Source of the DNA: JAJBWD01 sp041670885
Lineage (GTDB): Bacteria > Bacillota > Clostridia > Clostridiales > Clostridiaceae
Assembly (NCBI GenBank): GCA_041670885.1
Contig: JBAXYJ010000070.1
Coordinates: 1-12,160, forward strand
Direction of reading: 5' to 3'
Length of the DNA: 12,160 nucleotides
In this document: in pieces, positions 1 through 5,067 of the stretch
How the letters are laid out: each line of letters starts with the position of its first letter
How positions within the stretch are numbered: the first letter of the stretch is position 1
Program-made: the position numbers and the translations under genes
The notes under the pieces: model-generated
Seen by the model: only the letters and a program-made list of their open reading frames with translations
Databases searched by the model: none
What the model was told of the DNA's origin: nothing

Positions 1-128
1 AATTCAGCCAAAATGTAATTATGCAAACCAGATATTTGCATAATTTCTAAATTAATATTTTCCCCAAAAAACATAGAACATTGTTATTTTGCGGAAAATT
101 CAGCCAAAATGTAATTATGCAAATATCT
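1..128. repeat. Direct and nested inverted repeat region upstream of the first gene
   Basis: Bases 1-27 and 97-123 are an identical 27-base direct repeat with a 96-base period; the first copy touches the window edge and may extend further left. Bases 17-27 (AATTATGCAAA) and 35-45 form an 11-bp perfect inverted repeat with a 7-base loop. Bases 30-45 (AGATATTTGCATAATT) and 113-128 form a 16-bp perfect inverted repeat. Inside the latter lie further complementary pairs, 57-63 with 93-99 and, with one bulge, 66-73 with 82-90, so 30-128 could fold as one long interrupted hairpin. The two foldings compete for the arm at 35-45. No coding sequence lies here. It could be a small non-autonomous mobile element, part of a tandem array, or a structured leader. 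The sequence does not decide between these. Confidence 0.75.
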
Positions 129-156
129 TAACATATAATTTAATGGGGGTGATTAG

Positions 157-1077
157 ATGAAGCTGAGGGTGTTTTTCCTTAGAAAAAGAATATTAATATA
201 TACTGCCATAATTATTTCTGTTATTTTAATTATTATATCTGTATTAGCCAGAATAAAGGGCAGTGAAAATGTATTTAATGCAGAAGAAGGCAAAAGCTAT
301 AAGGTAGATTTAACAGGTGATGGAGAAAAAGATGTATTAAATATTAAAGTACTTAATAAAAAATACTACTTAAGCGTTGATTCAAAAGAGGATAGTTTTC
401 AGCTGTCTCCTGTTAAAAATGGCGAAAGTGCCGGAGATTATTTAAAAGAGTGGCCTCTTAATATTATATTGGAAGATATAAACAGAGATAGAATTCCCGA
501 GATATTTTCTCAGGGACAATTAAAAAATAAGCCATATTTAAACATTTTCAAGTTCAAAGACAGTGAATTTGAAAACATATTATCATCAAACAGCAGTATA
601 CTTGGATTAATAGATACAAGCAATAATAAGACTGTAAAACTTCTTTCAGGAAAAATTGTAAATAATAAAATATCATTAAAAAATTATATTATGGTAAATA
701 ATAAACTTCAGGAATTTGATTATAATTATAAGGAAAATTATATAGGGAAAGATACAGTACTTACATTTATAAAGTATATTGAGAGTTTGCCATATGGCGA
801 AAAGGAAAAACCTGATATATTTTCCGGAAGCCTATCCACGGATATTGGCAATATAGGAAAGCTATCCGGCGAAAGCTCAAAATTCAAATTTCATGACGGA
901 TTTTTTAAAGATATAAAAAGCGATAAAAGCGGCAATATATCTGAAGCAGAGTGGAGACTTAATTTTAGCGGAGCTGATAATAATAATCAAAAAAATAATT
1001 ACACAATTAGTATTAAGCTGAAAAATGAAGGCAGCCAGATGTATTCATTTAAGATATACTCCTTAAAAATTAAATAG
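157..1077 (+). CDS. Membrane-anchored extracytoplasmic protein with FG-GAP/VCBS-like motifs
   Basis: This is a 306-residue protein of unknown specific function. A basic N-terminus (residues 1-11, with RKR at 9-11) is followed by one strongly hydrophobic segment at about 12-31, which fits an uncleaved N-terminal anchor with the rest outside the membrane; no lipobox cysteine is seen. Residues 51-59 (DLTGDGEKD) and 107-115 (DINRDRIPE) resemble the acidic, calcium-binding-like loops of FG-GAP/VCBS beta-propeller repeats, but only two are clear, so a full propeller is not supported. The C-terminal half is polar, rich in Asn, Lys and Ser, and has no motif I recognise. A GGGGGTGA ribosome binding site lies just before the ATG. 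TATAAT at 134-139 is a possible -10 box, though close to the start codon and without a convincing -35 box. A hairpin overlaps the stop codon. Confidence 0.8.
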   Translation: MKLRVFFLRKRILIYTAIIISVILIIISVLARIKGSENVFNAEEGKSYKVDLTGDGEKDVLNIKVLNKKYYLSVDSKEDSFQLSPVKNGESAGDYLKEWPLNIILEDINRDRIPEIFSQGQLKNKPYLNIFKFKDSEFENILSSNSSILGLIDTSNNKTVKLLSGKIVNNKISLKNYIMVNNKLQEFDYNYKENYIGKDTVLTFIKYIESLPYGEKEKPDIFSGSLSTDIGNIGKLSGESSKFKFHDGFFKDIKSDKSGNISEAEWRLNFSGADNNNQKNNYTISIKLKNEGSQMYSFKIYSLKIK

Positions 1078-1098
1078 GGACTGCAGTGCAGTCCCTTT
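1076..1098. terminator. Stem-loop between converging genes, probable terminator
   Basis: AGGGACTGC (1076-1084) pairs with GCAGTCCCT (1088-1096) around a 3-base loop. The stem includes the last bases of the stop codon of the plus-strand gene. On the plus strand only TTT follows before a G-rich run, so the U-tract is short. Read on the minus strand it is followed by the more T-rich ATTTAATTTTTAA, so it could also serve the converging WYL regulator gene. It is probably bidirectional, but efficiency in either direction is uncertain. Confidence 0.55.
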
Positions 1099-1116
1099 GG
1101 GGGATGGGGGGTTAAA

Positions 1117-1145
1117 GCATACATGGAGAAATTTCTCCTATGCAT
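1117..1145. other. Second intergenic hairpin with bulge
   Basis: The self-complementary GGAGAAATTTCTCC (1125-1138) is flanked by GCATA and TATGC, which pair around a 3-base bulge (CAT on the plus strand). It lies downstream of the WYL regulator gene on its strand and downstream of the plus-strand gene. No strong T-run follows in either direction, so it is more likely an RNA 3'-end stabiliser or a weak terminator component than a classic terminator. Confidence 0.4.
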
Positions 1146-1172
1146 TTAATATTATAGCCATATAATAATTTT

Positions 1173-2132
1173 TTATTCACTATAAATTAAATTTAATGCT
1201 TCAATCTCCTTTTTTATTTCTTCCTTTAAACTTGCAGGTTCCAGAACCTTTGCCTTGTTACCAAAACCCATTACCCAGGATTTTATTTCCGCTGTTCCAT
1301 TTACATATACAGTAAAAGCTATATCCCCATTTGGGAAATCTTCAATTTGTTGATTTTCGTGCCATTTTGTTTCCTTTATAAAGCCTGCTGCTTCTTTTTT
1401 AAATATAATCGTAACCTTTGTCTCTTCTCCTCTAAATACGTTCCATGAATTTTTCATATATTCCTTAGCAGAATATTTTTTTTGTATTTTAAATTTTTCT
1501 TCAGTAACTTTTATGTTTTTGATTCTAAAAACCTTAAATATCCTTACCTCTTGTCTTAAATGACAATATCCTATAACATACCAGAACCCCTTTTTATATA
1601 TTAATGAATAGGGATCCACAACTCTAGTAGTTTGTTCATTTTTACTTATTGAAAAATAGCTGATCTTTATGCTTATATCATTTTTAATTGCATAATTCAG
1701 CTTTGATATTCCCCCCTTCAAATCTTCAAAAGCCCCTATCTTACTTACCTGAAAATCTAAGGTTTCTCTTATACTTTTTAGTTCCTTCTGAGTATTTAAC
1801 GAGCTGTTTACTATTCTTGATACCGCTTTTTTTAAATCCTCTGCATATATAAATCCGTTTTCCTTTGACAAAACTTCTGAGGAAAGAAGAAGTGCCTGAA
1901 CCTCATCATCTGTTAAAGCTGGCGGCTTCATATAATATTCGTCACCTATATAAAAGCCTCCATATCTGCCTTTTTTCGCTCTTACCGGTATATTTGCCAT
2001 GTTTAAACTATCCATATATCTGTATATAGTTTTCTTGTCCACCTCCAGCATATGAGCCAGCTCAGAAGCGGTTGAAAATTTTTTGTATTGAAGAATATTG
2101 ATAAGCTCTAACAAATGCGATAATTTAGCCAT
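1173..2132 (-). CDS. HTH/WYL-domain transcriptional regulator (YafY/DeoR-like)
   Basis: This is a 319-residue cytoplasmic DNA-binding regulator. Residues about 1-60 form a winged helix-turn-helix of the HTH_11 type, with STASELAHMLEVDKKTIYRY as the helix-turn-helix and a wing around 50-61. Residues about 140-205 form a WYL domain, with the signature around VDPYSLIYKKGFWYVIGYC; in the family this domain senses ligands such as nucleotides or nucleic acids. The C-terminal region (about 210-319) fits the WYL C-terminal extension. Length is normal for the family. The ATG is preceded by GGGGTGTG at suitable spacing. It is transcribed divergently from the bactofilin gene with 67 bases between the starts, so control of itself and of the bactofilin gene is plausible but inferred. 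The ligand cannot be predicted. Confidence 0.88.
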   Translation of the reverse strand: MAKLSHLLELINILQYKKFSTASELAHMLEVDKKTIYRYMDSLNMANIPVRAKKGRYGGFYIGDEYYMKPPALTDDEVQALLLSSEVLSKENGFIYAEDLKKAVSRIVNSSLNTQKELKSIRETLDFQVSKIGAFEDLKGGISKLNYAIKNDISIKISYFSISKNEQTTRVVDPYSLIYKKGFWYVIGYCHLRQEVRIFKVFRIKNIKVTEEKFKIQKKYSAKEYMKNSWNVFRGEETKVTIIFKKEAAGFIKETKWHENQQIEDFPNGDIAFTVYVNGTAEIKSWVMGFGNKAKVLEPASLKEEIKKEIEALNLIYSE

Positions 2133-2199
2133 TTTTCACACCCCATTTTTATCATAAATTTAAAATATTTCCATATAGATATACAAGGAAGGTGATGTT
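2133..2199. promoter_or_regulatory. Divergent intergenic region, regulator/bactofilin
   Basis: These 67 bases must carry both translation signals, and promoters in both directions unless transcription enters from elsewhere. They are very AT-rich. The 8-base palindrome TAAATTTA (2155-2162) lies near the middle and could be part of an operator. No promoter with good -35 and -10 boxes and normal spacing was found in either direction, so an operator role is inferred from position only. Confidence 0.35.
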
Positions 2200-2589
2200 A
2201 TGTTCTCCGCTGATAAATCTCAAAATAAAATCGGGACACTAATCGGTGTTAATTGCACTATTGATGGTATATTAAAAGGTTCAGGTTTAATTAAAAATGA
2301 TGGCATTTTAAACGGTGATGTTTTAATAGAAAATGATTTAGAAACATCATCATTATCCTATATTAAAGGGAACATTTCCTGTTATAATGCAACCATTAAC
2401 GGCAAAATTGATGGGAATATCACCTGCACAGGTAAACTCATTATTGGTTCAACAGGACTTATCCATGGTGATATTACTGTTAAGGATCTTATTATAATAC
2501 AAGGCGGTATCCTTCAGGGTAAGTGCAGTATGATATCAGATAAAGAAATCCCTAATTCTTCCATTAAAGATATAAATATTATAACATAA
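2200..2589 (+). CDS. Bactofilin family polymer-forming protein
   Basis: This is a 129-residue bactofilin (polymer-forming cytoskeletal, DUF583). Such proteins form nucleotide-independent filaments on the inner face of the membrane and act as scaffolds in cell shape, division or envelope assembly. The sequence shows the right-handed beta-helix pattern: short repeating turns in which Gly and Asn alternate with Ile, Leu and Val, for example GVNCTIDGILKGSG, IKGNISCYNATINGKIDGN and GLIHGDITVKDLIIIQGG. The short polar N-terminus (about 1-14) and C-terminal tail (about 112-129) are typical flanking segments. There is no transmembrane helix. A good GGAAGGTGA ribosome binding site sits 4 bases before the ATG. 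It stands alone on the plus strand, divergent from the WYL regulator and converging on the small Cys-rich gene unit. Some clostridial bactofilins are linked to sporulation or envelope functions; which applies here is unknown. Confidence 0.9.
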   Translation: MFSADKSQNKIGTLIGVNCTIDGILKGSGLIKNDGILNGDVLIENDLETSSLSYIKGNISCYNATINGKIDGNITCTGKLIIGSTGLIHGDITVKDLIIIQGGILQGKCSMISDKEIPNSSIKDINIIT

Positions 2590-2641
2590 CCATAATTTGT
2601 TTTAAATTACTTAAATAAGGAAATTCAAAAATTTTTAAAAT

Positions 2642-2665
2642 AAAAAAAGAAGGGGGTTCCTTCTT
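2642..2665 (-). terminator. Rho-independent terminator of the small-gene unit
   Basis: On the minus strand AAGAAGG (2665-2659) pairs with CCTTCTT (2653-2647) around a 5-base loop and runs straight into a T-tract (2648-2642). The first two stem bases are part of the TAA stop codon of the upstream gene, so the gene ends inside its own terminator. On the plus strand no clean T-run follows, so it should act mainly on the minus-strand unit. Confidence 0.85.
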
Positions 2666-2954
2666 AAACGTTTTTCCCCATCATTTTAGAGGCTGTATAT
2701 AATTTTTCTATTGTTTCCAGCATTTTCTTTTTGTCTCTGCTGAGATATGGTTTTATTGTTGTAAGTAAAAGTAACCCTCTATCATCGCCTATACTGCTTA
2801 AATCCGTATTATTTAATACATTTTGATCAATATTCAATTTTGATAATACATCCTGTATTTGATTTTTATCCATGTTGTTTATCATGCTGGAAATATTGTT
2901 TAGATCATAACTTTTTTCATTATCGTTTTTGTTATTGTGTTTATGATTTGACAT
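2664..2954 (-). CDS. Small helical protein of unknown function (96 aa)
   Basis: I do not recognise this protein. From the chosen ATG at 2954 it has 96 residues: a very polar His/Lys/Asn/Asp-rich N-terminus (1-20), then amphipathic helical segments, then DDRGLLLLTTIKPYLSRDKK at about 60-80 and a Lys-rich helix to the end. It has no cysteine, signal peptide or transmembrane segment, unlike the two genes upstream in the same unit. A longer reading from a GTG at 3005 is possible, but that part covers an RNA hairpin and has no ribosome binding site, whereas AGAGGTGA lies 4 bases before the ATG at 2954. The LLxxIKPYL-plus-charged-helix style resembles short uncharacterised proteins of clostridia, some in sporulation neighbourhoods; this is an impression, not an assignment. 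The gene ends in its terminator. Confidence 0.75.
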   Translation of the reverse strand: MSNHKHNNKNDNEKSYDLNNISSMINNMDKNQIQDVLSKLNIDQNVLNNTDLSSIGDDRGLLLLTTIKPYLSRDKKKMLETIEKLYTASKMMGKNV

Positions 2955-2958
2955 AAAT

Positions 2959-2966
2959 TCACCTCT
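2959..2966 (-). promoter_or_regulatory. Ribosome binding site that sets the start of the 96-aa protein
   Basis: AGAGGTGA, 4 bases before the ATG at 2954, supports this start over the in-frame GTG at 3005, which has no Shine-Dalgarno sequence. Confidence 0.7.
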
Positions 2967-2979
2967 TTCAATATTAGCA

Positions 2980-3000
2980 GAGGAAGGCAAAGCCCTCCTC
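2980..3000 (-). other. Intergenic RNA hairpin between the second and third small genes
   Basis: GAGGAGGGC pairs with GCCTTCCTC around a TTT loop, a 9-bp stem. One pair is G-U on the minus-strand RNA but an A-C mismatch on the plus strand, so the structure belongs to the minus-strand transcript. No T-run follows, so it is not a normal terminator. It sits just after the stop codon of the second Cys-rich gene and before the ribosome binding site of the third gene. An RNA processing or stability element that sets different levels for the genes is the simplest reading. Confidence 0.6.
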
Positions 3001-3009
3001 CTCACTTAA

Positions 3010-3216
3010 TTAGCATTTATTGCAGCAGGATAAATAGAATAATGCTACTAAAAACAGAATGCTGTTGTCAATTGCCAGTGGGGGACAGTCTGGCTCAGGA
3101 TGTGGACCGCAGCCTGGGCCTCCTACTGGACCTCTAACAGGTTTAAATTGAAGAACTATTAATATTAATATCAATAGGTCGCTTAAGCAGCAGCAATTAT
3201 TTTTTCTTCTTGACAT
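3010..3216 (-). CDS. Small Cys-rich two-segment membrane protein (68 aa)
   Basis: This protein of unknown function has 8 cysteines in 68 residues. The layout is a basic start (SRRKNN), a CCC cluster at 8-10, a hydrophobic segment at about 13-24, a Pro/Gly-rich linker (about 26-46) with Cys36, His39 and Cys44, a second hydrophobic segment at about 47-62, and a CCNKC end. The segments could form a membrane hairpin with both termini on the same side. The clustered Cys could bind metal or form disulfides, but no known metal-site pattern is evident. The end resembles that of the next gene upstream (DN, hydrophobic stretch, CCN, K, C), so the two may be distant paralogues. Start choice is firm: AAAGGAGG lies before the ATG. 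It is the second gene of the unit, 40 bases after the 89-residue gene. Confidence 0.8.
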   Translation of the reverse strand: MSRRKNNCCCLSDLLILILIVLQFKPVRGPVGGPGCGPHPEPDCPPLAIDNSILFLVALFYLSCCNKC

Positions 3217-3256
3217 ACTAATTCCTCCTTTCTTATTTTATAAGTTCCTTGCTATT

Positions 3257-3526
3257 TCAGCAGCATTGCCCCTTATTATTGCAGCAGAACAGGGCAAATA
3301 CTATAAATAATATGAATAAATTATCCTCACCTAAAAGATTGCAGCAGCCTCCCTTATGATGATGACGGTGATGTTTTTTCTTTTTGCAGAAGCAGTCCAT
3401 TATTGAGCCCAGTCCATCACCACAGCAAAGGAATAGAATAAGGAATATCCATATAAAGCTGAAATTGTTACCACAGTTTGAAGAACCCGGTTTAGATAAG
3501 TTACCTAGACAGCTTGTTAGTTCCAT
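3257..3526 (-). CDS. Small Cys/His-rich two-segment membrane protein (89 aa)
   Basis: This protein of unknown function has 12 cysteines in 89 residues. In order it has a polar Gly/Ser/Asn region with Cys6 and Cys18, a hydrophobic segment at about 22-33 followed by Cys34-Cys35, a loop with CFC (45-47), a basic run of Lys and His (48-58, five His), Cys61-Cys62, a second hydrophobic segment at about 69-80, then Cys81-Cys82 and a CC end. The His/Lys run flanked by Cys pairs could bind metal; this is inferred. The style resembles small spore-associated membrane or coat proteins of spore-formers, but no family is recognised with confidence. The ATG has a strong AGGAGGT site and a promoter-like sequence lies 45-73 bases upstream, making it the first gene of a three-gene unit. 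Confidence 0.82.
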   Translation of the reverse strand: MELTSCLGNLSKPGSSNCGNNFSFIWIFLILFLCCGDGLGSIMDCFCKKKKHHRHHHKGGCCNLLGEDNLFILFIVFALFCCNNKGQCC

Positions 3527-3570
3527 TCGATACCTCCTTTACAAAATAGTTTTCTTTTGTTCTAATATAT

Positions 3571-3599
3571 ATTATTCTCACCCATATAAATTGATACAA
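3571..3599 (-). promoter_or_regulatory. Putative promoter of the Cys-rich small-gene unit
   Basis: TTGTAT (3599-3594) and AATAAT (3576-3571) are separated by 17 bases on the minus strand, an acceptable sigma-A arrangement. The -10 area contains TGAGAATAATA (3580-3570), identical over 11 bases to the proposed lonB promoter, so use by a sporulation sigma factor is also possible. The predicted transcript would start about 35-40 bases before the ATG of the 89-residue gene. Confidence 0.45.
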
Positions 3600-3653
3600 A
3601 AACATAATACATGTACCTAATGTTAATAAAATTTTTGGTATAAAACCGCAAAT

Positions 3654-3682
3654 AAAAAAACGCCTCATTTATTGAGACGTTT
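3654..3682 (-). terminator. Terminator of the lonA-engB-CPBP operon
   Basis: AAACGTCTCA (3682-3673) pairs with TGAGGCGTTT (3667-3658) around a 5-base loop, then runs into a T-tract to 3654. One pair is G-U on the minus strand and would be a C-A mismatch on the plus strand, so it serves minus-strand transcription. It lies about 42 bases after the stop of the CPBP protease gene and separates that operon from the small Cys-rich genes. Confidence 0.88.
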
Positions 3683-3724
3683 AATTTATCTAAATTTCAA
3701 GACCCACTTCTGCAAATAGGAAGT

Positions 3725-4471
3725 TCACTTTATTAAATTACCTCCAAATCTTTGAACAAATAAAGAAAAGAAAGATAAAAAATTAAAGAAAAAATGATTA
3801 AATACTGCATACCAGAATCCTTTTTTTTCAATAATGTAACAGTTTATCATAGCTAATGCAAATATAGGCAAAAATCCAGCCAGCGTCAAGTGACCTGCGG
3901 AAAATATAATAGAGCTGATTATTGCTGCCAGTATAACATTAATTCTATGTTTAAGCAGCTTGCTGAAAAGGAACCATCTGAAAACAAGTTCCTCTACAAT
4001 AGGTGCTATCAAAAGACCGGATATGGAAAGCATAATAAAATTCACCAGAGACAGCTGTTTTAGAACCTTGACTATTTCCTGCTCATCAATTGGTATATTA
4101 AAATGACTAAATACTACTTGAATTAAATAGCTTATTCCTATTGTAGTTACTAATGTTATACCTGCAAATTTTATTCCTTCCAGTGAGTCGAAACCTTTTA
4201 AGCTAAAATTATACCTGGAATAATCATTTGTTTCATTTAAATAATTATCTCTTGCAAAACTTGATTTTCTAATGAAGTATATCGTTAAAATTACTAATAT
4301 AAATGGCATATAATTATAATTTATAGTAAAAATGCTTAGTATCACATAAAGAATAGACAGCGGAATTGTTATATAGTTTTTCAAATATGGATTTGAATAC
4401 CTAATAAACAAGCCTAATGGTACAAGATATATAAATACTATTACAAAAATCAAATCAAATATCTGCTCCAT
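3725..4471 (-). CDS. CPBP family intramembrane metalloprotease
   Basis: This is a 248-residue multi-pass membrane protein of the CPBP/Abi (CAAX protease and bacteriocin-processing) family. All three family motifs are present: EExxxR at 160-165 (EELVFR), FxxxH at 190-194 (FSAGH) and HxxxN at 226-230 (HFFFN). They supply the catalytic Glu and the His/Asn residues thought to position a metal in the membrane. Hydrophobic segments occur at about 5-24, 35-50, 53-68, 100-122, 142-160, 177-192 and 197-214, plus a C-terminal one. Family roles include prenyl-protein-type processing, bacteriocin maturation or self-immunity; the substrate here is unknown. It starts 8 bases after the engB stop with an AGGGGG site, so it is the last gene of the lonA-engB operon. 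The catalytic set is intact, so it is probably active. Confidence 0.9.
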   Translation of the reverse strand: MEQIFDLIFVIVFIYLVPLGLFIRYSNPYLKNYITIPLSILYVILSIFTINYNYMPFILVILTIYFIRKSSFARDNYLNETNDYSRYNFSLKGFDSLEGIKFAGITLVTTIGISYLIQVVFSHFNIPIDEQEIVKVLKQLSLVNFIMLSISGLLIAPIVEELVFRWFLFSKLLKHRINVILAAIISSIIFSAGHLTLAGFLPIFALAMINCYIIEKKGFWYAVFNHFFFNFLSFFSLFVQRFGGNLIK

Positions 4472-4479
4472 TTTTCCCC

Positions 4480-5067
4480 CTAATGAAATATTTCATCATA
4501 AATACTATCTACTAATTCTTCCTTTCCGGTCTTATAAAGTGCTGAAAACAGCAGCAGCTTATCGCCCTGCTCTAATTCAAGAGCATCTAAAATAATCTTT
4601 TTATTTTTGTTTATATCATTCTTTTTAAGTTTATCAGATTTAGTTGCTACAATTAACACTCTATATTTATAATGCTTTATAAATTTATACATTAAAATGT
4701 CATCTTCTGAGGGTTCATGTCTGGAATCAACAAGCATTACTACCAACTTTAAATTTGCACTGTTTAACATGTATTCTTCTATTATTTTGCCCCAAGTTTT
4801 CCTTTGTTCCTTTGATACTTTAGCATAGCCATATCCAGGCAAATCAACAAAATATATCTCTTCATTTATCAGAAAATAGTTGATTAGCCTAGTCCGACCA
4901 GGGGTATTACTTACTCTGGCCAGTTTTTTTCTGTTTGTTAATATATTAACGAGGGAAGACTTTCCAACATTTGATCTTCCTACAAAGGCTACCTCAGGGA
5001 AATTGCCCTCGGGAAGTGTCTTTTTTGATGCACAGGAAGTTACAAATTCTGCTTTTTTAATCTCCAT
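4480..5067 (-). CDS. engB: Ribosome biogenesis GTPase EngB (YihA/YsxC)
   Basis: EngB is a TRAFAC-class GTPase needed for late assembly of the large ribosomal subunit, acting in the cytoplasm. From the ATG at 5067 it has 195 residues, the usual length. All G motifs are visible: G1 GRSNVGKS at 30-37, G2 TPGRT at 55-59, G3 DLPG at 75-78, G4 TKSD at 142-145 and G5 SA at 175-176. An upstream in-frame TTG (5079) and GTG would add up to four residues, but GGTGA sits 5 bases before the ATG and the family start aligns there. The gene overlaps the end of lonA by 11 bases, so translation is probably coupled. This lonA-engB linkage is common in Firmicutes. Confidence 0.96.
   Translation of the reverse strand: MEIKKAEFVTSCASKKTLPEGNFPEVAFVGRSNVGKSSLVNILTNRKKLARVSNTPGRTRLINYFLINEEIYFVDLPGYGYAKVSKEQRKTWGKIIEEYMLNSANLKLVVMLVDSRHEPSEDDILMYKFIKHYKYRVLIVATKSDKLKKNDINKNKKIILDALELEQGDKLLLFSALYKTGKEELVDSIYDEIFH

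Noticed and set aside
46..112. Invertible promoter between the 16-base inverted repeats
   Set aside because: No convincing promoter is seen in the enclosed 67 bases in either direction and no recombinase gene is in the window, so inversion is kept only as one option in the repeat finding.
134..139. TATAAT as promoter of the gene at 157
   Set aside because: No -35 box is found at 16-18 bases upstream and the implied leader would be only about 10 bases; not listed as a promoter.
2952..2968. Identical 17-base sequence before the 96-aa gene and before clpX (10543-10559)
   Set aside because: It consists of a strong ribosome binding site, a short spacer and the start codon; in AT-rich genomes such matches between good start regions are expected and do not show shared regulation.
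2955..3005. N-terminal extension of the 96-aa protein from a GTG at 3005
   Set aside because: The extension covers the RNA hairpin, has no ribosome binding site, and a good AGAGGTGA site lies right before the ATG at 2954.
3384..3620. Plus-strand open frame opposite the first Cys-rich gene
   Set aside because: It runs antisense to the 89-aa gene and its promoter region, has no good ribosome binding site, and its translation has no recognisable pattern; the minus-strand gene has a strong start signal.
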